Assembly: GCA_009840355.1 (NCBI GenBank)
Contig: VXNZ01000024.1
Span: 1 to 41,498, forward strand
Origin: Chloroflexota bacterium
GTDB lineage: Bacteria > Chloroflexota > Dehalococcoidia > Lucifugimonadales > JADFKI01
Reading direction: 5' to 3'
DNA length: 41,498 nt
Part shown: positions 8,727-16,615 of the stretch, piece after piece
Numbering within the stretch: the stretch's first letter is position 1
Layout: every line of letters starts with the position of its first letter
Translations under genes and position numbers: made by a program
Notes under the pieces: model-generated
What the model was told of the DNA's origin: nothing
The model's database searches: none
Seen by the model: only the letters and a program-made list of their open reading frames with translations

Positions 8727-8910
8727 TAGTTTCTTCCTTTACGCGCGCGGTTGGTGGTCATTCCCGCCATTCATCCCGCTCATTCTGCACTGGGCATCAT
8801 TCGTTCTGCCGTTCACCTTTTGTGCTGTAAGCGTGCTGTCAATCGGCATCTTCTACTTGCCAGCCGCAATTGCAACGCTCGTGGTGGCGATTGCAAGGGG
8901 AAGGGACTAA
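8710..8910 (+). CDS. Possible small membrane protein (unrecognised)
   Basis: A 66-codon frame starting with TTG at 8710 inside the end of the preceding lipoprotein gene (17-bp overlap). It has two long hydrophobic stretches (roughly residues 18-36 and 37-60) and a basic C-terminus ARGRD, so it would make a two-helix membrane protein if translated. I recognise no family and there is no clear ribosome binding site. It may be a chance frame; it is listed because it occupies most of an otherwise empty 348-bp gap. Confidence 0.25.
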   Translation: MNPNPDSFFLYARGWWSFPPFIPLILHWASFVLPFTFCAVSVLSIGIFYLPAAIATLVVAIARGRD

Positions 8911-8976
8911 CGAGAATCTCAAGTCGCCACAGAAGTCTTGTGCCAGCCTTCTTGTCATCACGCGCGGCAAATGGAA

Positions 8977-9002
8977 AGAGGGCGGTCAGGAGACCGCCCT
9001 CT
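8977..9002 (-). terminator. Hairpin terminator at the end of the exporter operon
   Basis: A perfect 11-bp stem (8977-8987 with 8992-9002) with loop AGGA. On the minus strand it is followed only by a short T-rich stretch (CTCTTTCC). It lies between the convergent gene ends at 8726/8910 and 9075, so it could stop transcripts from either side, although the T-run is weak. Confidence 0.5.
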
Positions 9003-9025
9003 AAATGTGTCCGGCATTGAGTGTG

Positions 9026-9059
9026 CCACTATCGCACCGACATTGGGGTGCGATAGTGG
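9026..9059. terminator. Second hairpin downstream of the exporter operon
   Basis: A perfect 13-bp inverted repeat (9026-9038 with 9047-9059) with an 8-nt loop, 15 bp past the stop of the minus-strand ABC gene and 23 bp from the other hairpin. There is no T-run on either strand. It is probably a transcript-end stabilising or Rho-assisted structure; calling it a terminator is inference from its position. Confidence 0.4.
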
Positions 9060-9074
9060 TGCAAGCAGACTATT

Positions 9075-10982
9075 CTACTTATCCGCCGCCTCTTCGGTTA
9101 CTTCTTCCATGGCGGCGTAGTTCATGCTGTAGAGGTGCGCGTACAAGCCGTTTTGTTCCATTAGCGAGTCGTGGTTGCCCACTTCTACGATTTCACCTTG
9201 GTTCAGCACAACTATTTTGTCCGCGCCGCGTATGGTGGACAGACGGTGCGCTATGACGATTGCCGTGCGTCCCTTTAGCAGCCGTTGCAACGCCTGCTGG
9301 ATTAGCATCTCGGTGTAACTGTCGATGTTCGCCGTCGCCTCGTCCAAGATTAGGATGCGCGGGTCTGCAACGATTGCGCGCGCAAAGCTCAGCAGCTGCC
9401 GCTGTCCGAGGCTCAGGTTAACGCCGCGCTCCGCTAAGTAGGTGTCGTAGCCGAAGTCCATCTGCATGATGATGTCGTGGACGCCGACCGCTTTCGCCGC
9501 CTCTATCATGTGCTCGTCGCTGGCGCCCGGATGGTTGTACTTGATGTTATCGCGCACCGTGCCGGAGAACAGGAACGGCTCTTGCAGCACCATGCTCATC
9601 TGACCGGCGAGCGAGCTGCGCGTAACATCGCGAATGTCGTAGCCGTCCACGAGTATCGCGCCCTTTTCGCGCGGCACATCGTAGAACCGCGAGATAAGAG
9701 ACACGAGCGTGGTCTTGCCCGCGCCCGTTGGTCCCACGACCGCGACCGTCTCGCCCGGGTTGATGTGCAGCGTCATGTGCTTCAGCACATCCGGCATCTC
9801 GCTCGCGCTGCCGTTTATACCGTTCGTCTGCGCGTTCTCCCTGTCCAGCCCGACAATCGCCTCGCTCGCCGCGTAGCTGAAGCTGAGGTCTTTCAGCTCC
9901 ACATCGCCCTTCAGGCGCGGCAATTTGCCCGCGTTTGGTCTGTCCACGAGGTCAGGCTCGACATCCAATAGCTCGAATATGCGCGCGCCGGACGCCATCG
10001 AACGCTGTAACTGCGTGTACTGCATCGTCAGGTTGCGAATCGGGTCGAAGAAGCGCTGAATGTACATGACGAACGCTATCAACACTCCGATAGCGATCTC
10101 GTTGCCCTGCACCATGCTCGACCCGAAGAATACCGCCAGCACGATAGCCAGCGCAGTCAGAATATCCACCGCGGGCAGCAGGCTTGAAGACAGCTTGCCT
10201 GCCCACAGGTTAGCGTTCAGGTGTTCCGTATTCTTCTCGTCGAACTGTTCCAGGTTGCGCGGCTGACGGTTCAGCGCTTGCACCACGCGCACGCCCGTTA
10301 TATTCTCGTTCAGCGCACCATTGACTATCGAAATGGCGGTGCGGATTCGCAGGAACGCCTTCACCGCGAACGGCTGCCAGATTGCCATTGTCAGCGCCAG
10401 TATTGGCAGCACCGCCATCGTTATCAGGCCGAGCTTCAGATTCAGTATCAGCAGCATCACGACGATCCCGCCCAGGCTCAGCAGGTCGGCAGCCGTCATA
10501 ATGACCACGGTCATAAGCTCCTGGAGCTGCCACACATCCCCCTGCACCCGCGACATAATGCGTCCCACTTCCGTCTTGTCATAGTACGAAAGTGATAGCT
10601 TCTGCAGGTGCCCGAACATGGCGCGCCGCAAGTCGTACAGCATTCCCAGGCCAACCTTCGCCATGAACAACTGCTGGAAGAAGTTCGCCGCCATTCCGCC
10701 CAGCGCGACCGCTATGAACACGCCGCCCATCACGAGCAGCCCCCGGAAGTCCCCCTGCTTTATGTATCCGTCAATGCCCCGACCCAGAAGGAACGGGATA
10801 GCCACCTGCGATCCTACATACACCAGCATAGACAGAAACGCCAGGAGCGCAAACAATCTGTACGGGCGTACATAAGGCATCAGCCGCATTATCACCCGCT
10901 TGTCATAAACGCGCCCAAAGGTCTCGCCGTCAACCTCTCTGGAGCTGCTTCTACCGCTGAACGCGCCGCCGCTCATCATCAT
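9075..10982 (-). CDS. ABC exporter subunit with consensus catalytic Glu (heterodimer partner B)
   Basis: A 635-aa type I ABC exporter half, with membrane domain at about residues 30-330 and ATPase domain at 370-620. Motifs seen are Walker A GPTGAGKTT, Q-loop VLQEPFLF, Walker B ILILDEATANID with the catalytic Glu, and H-loop IAHRLST. The ABC signature is altered to LSLGQRQ (usual LSGGQ). Its upstream partner has Asp in place of the catalytic Glu. This is the pattern known from heterodimeric exporters such as TM287/288, where one ATP site is degenerate. The ATG at 10982 overlaps the partner's stop by 4 bp (ATGA), showing translational coupling. Two hairpins follow its stop. The substrate is unknown; drug or lipid export is typical. 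Confidence 0.92.
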   Translation of the reverse strand: MMMSGGAFSGRSSSREVDGETFGRVYDKRVIMRLMPYVRPYRLFALLAFLSMLVYVGSQVAIPFLLGRGIDGYIKQGDFRGLLVMGGVFIAVALGGMAANFFQQLFMAKVGLGMLYDLRRAMFGHLQKLSLSYYDKTEVGRIMSRVQGDVWQLQELMTVVIMTAADLLSLGGIVVMLLILNLKLGLITMAVLPILALTMAIWQPFAVKAFLRIRTAISIVNGALNENITGVRVVQALNRQPRNLEQFDEKNTEHLNANLWAGKLSSSLLPAVDILTALAIVLAVFFGSSMVQGNEIAIGVLIAFVMYIQRFFDPIRNLTMQYTQLQRSMASGARIFELLDVEPDLVDRPNAGKLPRLKGDVELKDLSFSYAASEAIVGLDRENAQTNGINGSASEMPDVLKHMTLHINPGETVAVVGPTGAGKTTLVSLISRFYDVPREKGAILVDGYDIRDVTRSSLAGQMSMVLQEPFLFSGTVRDNIKYNHPGASDEHMIEAAKAVGVHDIIMQMDFGYDTYLAERGVNLSLGQRQLLSFARAIVADPRILILDEATANIDSYTEMLIQQALQRLLKGRTAIVIAHRLSTIRGADKIVVLNQGEIVEVGNHDSLMEQNGLYAHLYSMNYAAMEEVTEEAADK

Positions 10983-12802
10983 ATTGTCACGGCCTCCTTT
11001 GCGCTTGCCGCCTGGCCGGTGCTCGAAAACTCGTCGCCCACATCGATGTCCCTCATGACATCCTCCTGCGGCCTCAGCTGCAATTCGTAGATCTCGTGGT
11101 ACCTGCCGCCCAACGCGAGCAAATCCTGGTGCGTTCCTCGCTCGACTATCTCACCCTTATCCATCACGATAATCTCGTCCGCGCGGTGCACCGTGCTCAG
11201 CCTGTGCGCGATGATAAGCGTCGTCCTGCCCTTCATAACCTCTTCCATAGCCTGTCGGATGAGATCTTCCGTATTAGCGTCAACGCTGGATGTGGAATCG
11301 TCAAGCACCAGTATCGGTGGGTCGAGCAGCACTGCCCGCGCGATGGACATTCGCTGCCGCTGACCGCCGGAAAGGTTGACGCCCCGCTCGCCGAGTTCGG
11401 TATCGTACCCGCCGTCAAGCGCCGATATGAAGTTATGCAACTGCGCTATCTTCGCCGCCTGTATCACATCTTCAAGCGGAGCATCCTCGCGGCCATACGC
11501 GATGTTCTCGCGCAAGCCCGTGCCGAATAGGAACACGTCCTGCTGCACTATACCGATGTTGTGTCGCAGCGATTTCAGCGTGGTATCCCGGATGTCCATT
11601 CCGTCTATGGTGATGCGTCCCGAGTCCACGTCGTAGAAGCGCGGCAATAGGTTTGCCACCGAACTCTTGCCGCTGCCGGGAGGTCCCAACAGTGCGACAA
11701 CCTTGCCCGGTTCTGCCTCGAAGTTGATGTTGTTCAGCACGGGCTTGCCCTCTTCGTAGCTGAATCTCACATCCTCGAAGCGCACATGACCCTTCACGCG
11801 CCCAAGCTCCTTGGCGTCAGCCTTCTCCGCCACTTCGGATTCGGTGTCCAGTATCTCGAACAGCCTCTGGCCGCCCGACGCCGCCCTCGCGTACGCATTC
11901 ACCAGAAAGCCCGACATCCGCACCGGCATCGCCAAAATCTGCATATAGAAGACGAAAGCCGAAAGCTGTTCGATACTCAGGTCACCGTTGATATACCGCC
12001 AGCCACCAAACAGAAGTATGATCGCCAGACCCATCTGGAAAGAAAACAGCGTGAACGCGTTGTTTGCGGCACGTAGTCTCTCCGCGCTCAGGAAGGCGAC
12101 CGAAACCTCTTCGCTCTTATCGTTATACTTCTGGTTCTCGAAGTCCTCGGACGCGAACGCCTTCACCACGCGCTGCCCCGTCAGATTCTCCTGGAGGACG
12201 GTGTTCAGGTCCGCCATCATATCCTGAATCTTCAGCCAGGCTTCTCTTAGCCTCAGCCTCACGACCCCCGAAAACACCATCACCAAAGGCACGAAGCCGA
12301 TGCTCGCCAGACCGAGCTGCCAGTCCATTCTTACCAGAATGATGGAGACTACTACGAACAGCGCCATAAAATACGGAGTCCGGACGATGCCCATGTTGAC
12401 GAACATGCGGATGTTCTCCACATCCGTAATTGCCCGCGACATCACCTGGCCCGTGTGGTTCTTGTCGTGAAAACCGAAACTCAGGTGCTGCACATGGTCG
12501 TACAGCTTGTTGCGGAGGTCGTATGACACGTACTGCGACACCGCCTCGCCAAAGTAGTTCTGAAAGAAAGACAGCCCGCCCCGGATAATGCTCAGACCGA
12601 TGATGACTCCGACAATTATCAGAAGGTTCCGAAGAGGAACCCCGCCCTCCGTTAGCATATCCTCGATCTGCCCGATCGCCTGACCGAACACATACGGTAG
12701 GATCAAATATGCGGTTGTCGCACCTATCATCGCAATGTACGCGGCAGCCATCTCCCGCTTGCGACTGAACGCCATTTTCACAATTCGCCAGATTACCTGC
12801 AT
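10979..12802 (-). CDS. ABC exporter subunit with degenerate Walker B (heterodimer partner A)
   Basis: The first gene of the two-gene exporter operon: membrane domain followed by ATPase domain, 607 aa from the ATG at 12802. That ATG has GGAG five bases upstream and fits family N-termini better than the in-frame GTG at 12856, which would add 18 residues. Motifs are Walker A GPPGSGKSS, signature LSGGQRQRMS, Walker B ILVLDDSTSSVD and H-loop IAHRLST. The residue after the Walker B Asp is Asp, not the catalytic Glu, so this subunit supplies a weakly hydrolysing site. Paired with the LSLGQ signature of the next gene it forms the degenerate composite site of a heterodimer. An extended -10 promoter lies at 12897-12905. 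Confidence 0.92.
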   Translation of the reverse strand: MQVIWRIVKMAFSRKREMAAAYIAMIGATTAYLILPYVFGQAIGQIEDMLTEGGVPLRNLLIIVGVIIGLSIIRGGLSFFQNYFGEAVSQYVSYDLRNKLYDHVQHLSFGFHDKNHTGQVMSRAITDVENIRMFVNMGIVRTPYFMALFVVVSIILVRMDWQLGLASIGFVPLVMVFSGVVRLRLREAWLKIQDMMADLNTVLQENLTGQRVVKAFASEDFENQKYNDKSEEVSVAFLSAERLRAANNAFTLFSFQMGLAIILLFGGWRYINGDLSIEQLSAFVFYMQILAMPVRMSGFLVNAYARAASGGQRLFEILDTESEVAEKADAKELGRVKGHVRFEDVRFSYEEGKPVLNNINFEAEPGKVVALLGPPGSGKSSVANLLPRFYDVDSGRITIDGMDIRDTTLKSLRHNIGIVQQDVFLFGTGLRENIAYGREDAPLEDVIQAAKIAQLHNFISALDGGYDTELGERGVNLSGGQRQRMSIARAVLLDPPILVLDDSTSSVDANTEDLIRQAMEEVMKGRTTLIIAHRLSTVHRADEIIVMDKGEIVERGTHQDLLALGGRYHEIYELQLRPQEDVMRDIDVGDEFSSTGQAASAKEAVTI

Positions 12803-12896
12803 AAGCGCTCCAGTCCCTCCTCTGATTCGCGCTGCGGCGGCATATACAACCCTCACGCCGCCCGTTCACTATCCCTCCAACCATCTTCGACAAATA

Positions 12897-12905
12897 ATTG
12901 TACCA
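12897..12905 (-). promoter_or_regulatory. Extended -10 promoter of the heterodimeric exporter operon
   Basis: On the minus strand TG-G-TACAAT reads as an extended -10 (5 of 6). It would start transcription near 12890, about 88 nt before the ATG at 12802. A TTACCA about 19 nt upstream is a poor -35. Confidence 0.42.
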
Positions 12906-13041
12906 CTTGCAGCGTCCATTATGGTAACTAATTCTGAATGCAGGGTGAAGGGAAATGGACATTCGCATTCATGTGCGGGATAGAAAGGACGGGTTTGGGA
13001 GCAATGAAGTGCGGCAATGAATGGCAATGAAGAAGGAAGAA

Positions 13042-13566
13042 CTACCGCAAGCCGTAGCCTCGCCGGAAGACTTGCCTATGCGCGCCGGAGCAGATGAAAA
13101 CCACGACCGCCGGAATATAGACCGCCGTGTTCATCAGCGCATGGAATATGACGCCGTCGAAGTGTGCGCCGACTAATCCGGGCGTTCCCTGTAAGCCGGA
13201 GTTGAAGAACTGTACCAGTCGCGCCGAATGTTCGACCATGTGGTAGCCTTGCAATACGACCGTACCGACTAGAATCGCGCCGAGCATCTTATCCTGCCTG
13301 CACATGCGCTTGCCGAAGTTGAGCCAGCCCAGCGTTACGAATATCAGCGCGGCTAGGTACATCAGGTTGAAGGTGAAGTGGACCTGCTCCAAGTCGAGCG
13401 CGCCTATCAGCCCGTGCGCGTACGAATAATCCAGCACGAACTTCTGATAGATCTGCGCGATATGCTCAACCATGTGCAGCGTCTGTATCGCGACCGTCGC
13501 CACGAACATCCAGAGGAACTGCCGAAATGGGCTTGCGCGCAACTCCGAAATCGAAAGCATATCCAT
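13042..13566 (-). CDS. Small multi-pass membrane protein with duplicated HMVEH motif (unrecognised)
   Basis: A protein of 174 aa with about four hydrophobic segments (residues roughly 16-40, 62-85, 95-115 and 140-162). The motif Q-x-x-HMVEH-x-A-x-x-x-Q occurs twice, in the first helix (QTLHMVEHIAQIYQ) and in the third (QGYHMVEHSARLVQ). This looks like an internal duplication placing four His and two Glu in the membrane. Further His are near residues 60 and 142. Such residues could bind heme or a metal, but I know no established function. The start is taken as ATG 13566, with TTG 13572 and ATG 13560 as alternatives. A near-consensus promoter lies immediately upstream and the leader is two copies of an 11-bp repeat. 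Confidence 0.75.
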   Translation of the reverse strand: MDMLSISELRASPFRQFLWMFVATVAIQTLHMVEHIAQIYQKFVLDYSYAHGLIGALDLEQVHFTFNLMYLAALIFVTLGWLNFGKRMCRQDKMLGAILVGTVVLQGYHMVEHSARLVQFFNSGLQGTPGLVGAHFDGVIFHALMNTAVYIPAVVVFICSGAHRQVFRRGYGLR

Positions 13567-13567
13567 T

Positions 13568-13589
13568 CCCAAGTGTTGCCCAAGTGTTG
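13568..13589 (-). repeat. Tandem 11-bp direct repeat forming the leader of the HMVEH gene
   Basis: CCCAAGTGTTG (plus-strand reading) occurs twice without a gap, at 13568-13578 and 13579-13589. It fills almost the whole space between the predicted transcription start (about 13588) and the start codon. It may be an operator or only a small duplication. Confidence 0.7.
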
Positions 13590-13594
13590 ATTGG

Positions 13595-13623
13595 ATTACA
13601 CTTAATCTACACTATGCTGTCAA
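13595..13623 (-). promoter_or_regulatory. Strong sigma-70 promoter of the HMVEH membrane protein gene
   Basis: On the minus strand TTGACA (13623-13618), a 17-bp spacer and TGTAAT (13600-13595) form a near-consensus promoter. It predicts transcription from about 13588, giving a leader of about 22 nt. Confidence 0.72.
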
Positions 13624-13945
13624 GCCCATTCCACTGATTTGCGCGAAAATTGCCGCAGTTTCGTACAAATTGCGTCTTTCGCCAAGAAAAGAATCCCCGA
13701 TATTAGGGACTCACCGTCAATTCCGCCTATGGGATGACAGAAGGCTTGAACAATGTGAGGAATGAGAGGTGCTACCCACCATGCCTAGAAATCGCTAGGT
13801 TCCGTTGACATTTCACAATTGCGTCCCGTCATTCTTGCGGAAGCAGGAATCTAGCGCTTGCAAGCGGCGTCAATATGACAAAGACTGCTACATTTAAGAT
13901 TTTGCATTCTCGTTTCCACGTGAATGCCCCCACTGTCAACAAAAC
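13624..13945. other. Intergenic region between the HMVEH gene promoter and the DUF5667 gene
   Basis: About 320 bases. Both neighbours are on the minus strand. I see no gene, RNA or clear terminator hairpin here. Confidence 0.4.
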
Positions 13946-14872
13946 CTAGTGCCGATTGCCAGTCCCGCCGCCGCGCGAATGCCAGTCAACAGGATGATGC
14001 CCCTTAGACACCGGCACGCTGTAGTAACCGTAGTACCCGCTGATCGTACCTGCGCCGTCGTCGGCGAGCGCGATGATGATTATCTTGTAGCCCATGTCGG
14101 ACTGGTGCATCAGCCGCCATACGCGCTGTTTGTGCGGCTCCGGCACCTGTTCCACGACCGCGGTCAGCTGCCCTTTCACATACGCTTCATCGTTGCTAAG
14201 CCGCTGCCTCAGTGCGTCCACGCTCGCCTTGTGCTTGTGATGGGCGGGTGCCGGCGGCATCTCTATGAAGTGCAATGGCAGCACGACGCCGATGTGGTTC
14301 GCGGACTCGTTCAAATGGCGCTGTAACCGAAACGCGACTACTTCCGCCTCGTGGATGCGTCCTCTGACAATCAACTCGCGCATTTCCCTGCCGCGTTCGC
14401 GCGCCAACTTCGCTTGCACCTCTGCCTTGCGCTCAGCCGAGCGTGCGATAATGCGCTCTTCGACACTCTCGCGCATCGTCTTGACCGGATACAACGCTTC
14501 GCCCGGGAGGCTGTCCGCTGATGCGACAGTGGTGCCGCCCGCCGCCACGACGGTCAGGAAGACGACCGCGAAAGCCGCCAGTATTGGCGTGGACAGCGGC
14601 CGCCACGACAGTCTGGGCAACTGCCAGCGCCAGCGACTTCGCTGCTTGCCTTCTGCCAACGCAGCCTGCATACGCGCCATACCGCGCGCTCGTGCCGCAT
14701 CGCTTGGCGTCGCCGTGTGTGCGATGCGGATCGTCTCTTGGCTCGTCCGCAGCAGCGGAGCTAGCTCGTCCGCATGCTCCGGATACCGCGCCAAGCACTC
14801 CACGATGCTCTCGCCGGCGGCAAGTCTCGCTAAGCAGTCGTCCAATATATTGTCAAAGTGAGAGTCCTTCAT
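13946..14872 (-). CDS. DUF5667 membrane protein, putative partner (anti-sigma-like) of the ECF sigma factor
   Basis: A protein of 308 aa. An N-terminal cytoplasmic helical part (residues 1-60, with LDDCLARLAAGESIVECLARYPEHADELAPLL) is typical of proteins co-encoded with Chloroflexota and actinobacterial ECF sigma factors. One membrane segment follows at about residues 97-115. The outer part begins SADSLPGEALYPVKTMRESVEERI, the DUF5667 hallmark, and continues as charged helices to a Gly/His-rich end. It lies 74 bp downstream of the sigma gene on the same strand. By position and topology it may hold the sigma factor at the membrane, but no zinc-type anti-sigma HxxxCxxC motif is visible, so that role is inferred. 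A dispersed palindrome occupies the gap between the two genes. Confidence 0.78.
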   Translation of the reverse strand: MKDSHFDNILDDCLARLAAGESIVECLARYPEHADELAPLLRTSQETIRIAHTATPSDAARARGMARMQAALAEGKQRSRWRWQLPRLSWRPLSTPILAAFAVVFLTVVAAGGTTVASADSLPGEALYPVKTMRESVEERIIARSAERKAEVQAKLARERGREMRELIVRGRIHEAEVVAFRLQRHLNESANHIGVVLPLHFIEMPPAPAHHKHKASVDALRQRLSNDEAYVKGQLTAVVEQVPEPHKQRVWRLMHQSDMGYKIIIIALADDGAGTISGYYGYYSVPVSKGHHPVDWHSRGGGTGNRH

Positions 14873-14904
14873 CTCATTCCTCTGACATTCCAGTCACTTA
14901 GTCC

Positions 14905-14938
14905 ATTCCCCAAAGGGGGAAGGTTAGGATAAGGGCAA
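14905..14938 (+). repeat. Dispersed intergenic palindrome, copy 1
   Basis: The core CCCCAAAGGGGGAAGG followed by TTAGGATAAGGG belongs to the family described under findings. It lies between the ECF sigma gene and the DUF5667 gene. Confidence 0.6.
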
Positions 14939-14946
14939 TTTGCCTC

Positions 14947-15552
14947 TTACCCTTCCGAACACCGCAACGCCACAGCCGGTCGCCCTTCCACCTCTGAACA
15001 CAGCGTCCGGCGCAGTTTCTTCAGTCCCGCGTGCTGCAATGCCTTCACCGCGTTGTCCTTCTTGCCCATCGCTTTCGCAGTTTCTGCGACCGACAGTCCG
15101 GCGGCGAATCTAAGTGTGATGGCTTCTCGCTGCAGGTCAGTTAGGCTTTCCATCGCCTTGTGCACATCGCCCATCGTCAACTCCAAGTCCATTCGCGCGT
15201 CCGCATCGAAGGTCGTGGCTTCCAACAGTGGTGGCGCATTTTCCAGCGGCACGGTCTGTCGCCTGCCGTTCCTGCGGTAAAAGTCCACGACCAAGTTGTG
15301 CGCTATCCTGAACAGCCAAGAACTGAACGGATAGCCCTTCCACTTGAAGCGATGGATAGACTCGATCATTCGCACAAACACTTCTGCCGTTATGTCTTCG
15401 GCGTCCGCAGCACTTCCCGTGCGGAACGAGACATAGCGGAATATCGAATCGTAGTACTGCTCATACAACGCGGAAAACGCCGCAGCGCCGCCCGCCTGCG
15501 CTTGCTTCACCAGCAGCGCAATGTCGTCTTGAACCTGTATCGGAGCTTGCAT
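14947..15552 (-). CDS. ECF-type RNA polymerase sigma factor (sigma-70 family)
   Basis: An alternative sigma factor of 201 aa from ATG 15552, or 218 aa from ATG 15603. Sigma region 2 is clear (FSALYEQYYDSIFRYV ... DAEDITAEVFVRM ... SSWLFRIAHNLVVDFYRR), recognising the -10 and binding core polymerase. Region 4 follows after a short linker (LTDLQREAITLRFAAGLSVAETAKAMGKK ... VKALQHAGLKKL), a helix-turn-helix that reads the -35. A perfect TATAAT at 15595-15590 lies between the two candidate starts. If it is a promoter the shorter protein is right. The gene is followed by the DUF5667 membrane protein, and the two probably form a signalling pair. The signal is unknown. Confidence 0.9.
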   Translation of the reverse strand: MQAPIQVQDDIALLVKQAQAGGAAAFSALYEQYYDSIFRYVSFRTGSAADAEDITAEVFVRMIESIHRFKWKGYPFSSWLFRIAHNLVVDFYRRNGRRQTVPLENAPPLLEATTFDADARMDLELTMGDVHKAMESLTDLQREAITLRFAAGLSVAETAKAMGKKDNAVKALQHAGLKKLRRTLCSEVEGRPAVALRCSEG

Positions 15553-15589
15553 CGATGTCTTTCTCACGCGGAATTCGATCTCGCCAACC

Positions 15590-15595
15590 ATTATA
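15590..15595 (-). promoter_or_regulatory. Candidate -10 (TATAAT) for the sigma factor operon
   Basis: An exact TATAAT lies 38 nt before the ATG at 15552, inside the longer version of the frame. No matching -35 of the TTGACA type is found 16-18 nt upstream, so the promoter could be a special or autoregulated type, or chance. Confidence 0.3.
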
Positions 15596-15698
15596 ACGCC
15601 CATCGCCGGATTTGGTTAGCACTCGAATCCCGAAGTGGTAAAGTCCCCAACCCAAAGCAAATTCTGAACCTGCAAATCTCTTTCCGACCGGCGCTCAA

Positions 15699-15728
15699 CT
15701 GACACACCCGCTAACTTCCTGATAGAAT
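15699..15728 (+). promoter_or_regulatory. Sigma-70 promoter upstream of the GNAT gene
   Basis: CTGACA (15699-15704), an 18-bp spacer and TAGAAT (15723-15728), each 5 of 6 to consensus. The start would be near 15735, about 65-100 nt before the candidate start codons. Confidence 0.5.
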
Positions 15729-15835
15729 GCCGCCATTCAATCTCAAACCAATAGCAAGTTACCCCATCCATTAGCGAACTACTACATGCGAGCCACCCGT
15801 TGAGCGCCGTCCAAGACTTGCCGCAAACCGACAAG

Positions 15836-16489
15836 ATGCCCTACGCGCTGCGTCCGATGCACGAACGCGATCTCGAGCAGGCGTCCGAGGTAGAGCGGGA
15901 CGCGTTCCCCACGCTGTTCCCTCCGACATCTTTTCGCCGCGAGCTGAAGAATCGTCTCGCGCGCTACCTGATTGCGTGGCGTCTTGAAGACCCGCCGGAG
16001 CTGGTGGCGCAATTTGAACGGCAAGCTAAGTCAAACAGAAACAGGGGACTATGGCATCGCGCAGCGGCGAGCATCTGGCGCGGCCGTCCAGTCGCGTGGC
16101 AGCCGGGTCAGCAGTACATCGTCGGCTTTCTCGGCGTGTGGTATATGCCCGACGACGCGCACATCGTGTCGGTCGGCGTGCGCAACGACTATCGCGGGTT
16201 GGGCATAGGAGAACTGCTGCTCATTGGTGCGATAGAGCAGGCGCAACAGCGCAGACGGCACATCGTCACGCTCGAAGTGCGCGTGTCCAACCATGTCGCG
16301 CAGAATCTGTATAAGAAATACGGCTTTGAGACGACTGGCATTCGCAAGGCCTACTACTCGGACAATCGCGAAGACGCGCTAATTATGACCGTGTCGTCTA
16401 TCCATACCCTGGAGTATCGCCAAGAACTGCGCCGCCTGACAGCGGAGCACCGCAAGCGTTGGGGCAGCGCAGAGCGCATCCTGTCGTAA
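15836..16489 (+). CDS. GNAT-family N-acetyltransferase (RimI-like)
   Basis: A predicted acetyl-CoA-dependent N-acetyltransferase, 217 aa from ATG 15836; a TTG at 15800 would add 12 residues. The N-terminus begins the fold with YALRPMHERDLEQASEVERDAFP. The acetyl-CoA pyrophosphate-binding motif is near the middle (VRNDYRGLGIGELLL), followed by LEVRVSNHVAQNLYKKYGFETTGIRKAYY, which is typical of RimI-type enzymes that acetylate protein N-termini such as ribosomal protein S18. A central insert (about residues 50-95) is longer than in RimI, so another amine or peptide substrate is possible. It stands alone with its own promoter. Confidence 0.85.
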   Translation: MPYALRPMHERDLEQASEVERDAFPTLFPPTSFRRELKNRLARYLIAWRLEDPPELVAQFERQAKSNRNRGLWHRAAASIWRGRPVAWQPGQQYIVGFLGVWYMPDDAHIVSVGVRNDYRGLGIGELLLIGAIEQAQQRRRHIVTLEVRVSNHVAQNLYKKYGFETTGIRKAYYSDNREDALIMTVSSIHTLEYRQELRRLTAEHRKRWGSAERILS

Positions 16490-16615
16490 TGCGCAAAGTC
16501 GTCGGCGCAAAATCGAATCTTTCGAGAGTGCATCTTATTTTCACAGTTAGGAGATAAGATAGGCGTTCCGATAATGACGAGTGCCGGGGTCGGACGGATT
16601 GAACTAGGAGAAAGA

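Noticed and set aside
13949-14861. Plus-strand frames opposite the DUF5667 gene
   Set aside because: GC-rich shadow frames; the minus-strand frame has clear domain features and an operon context.
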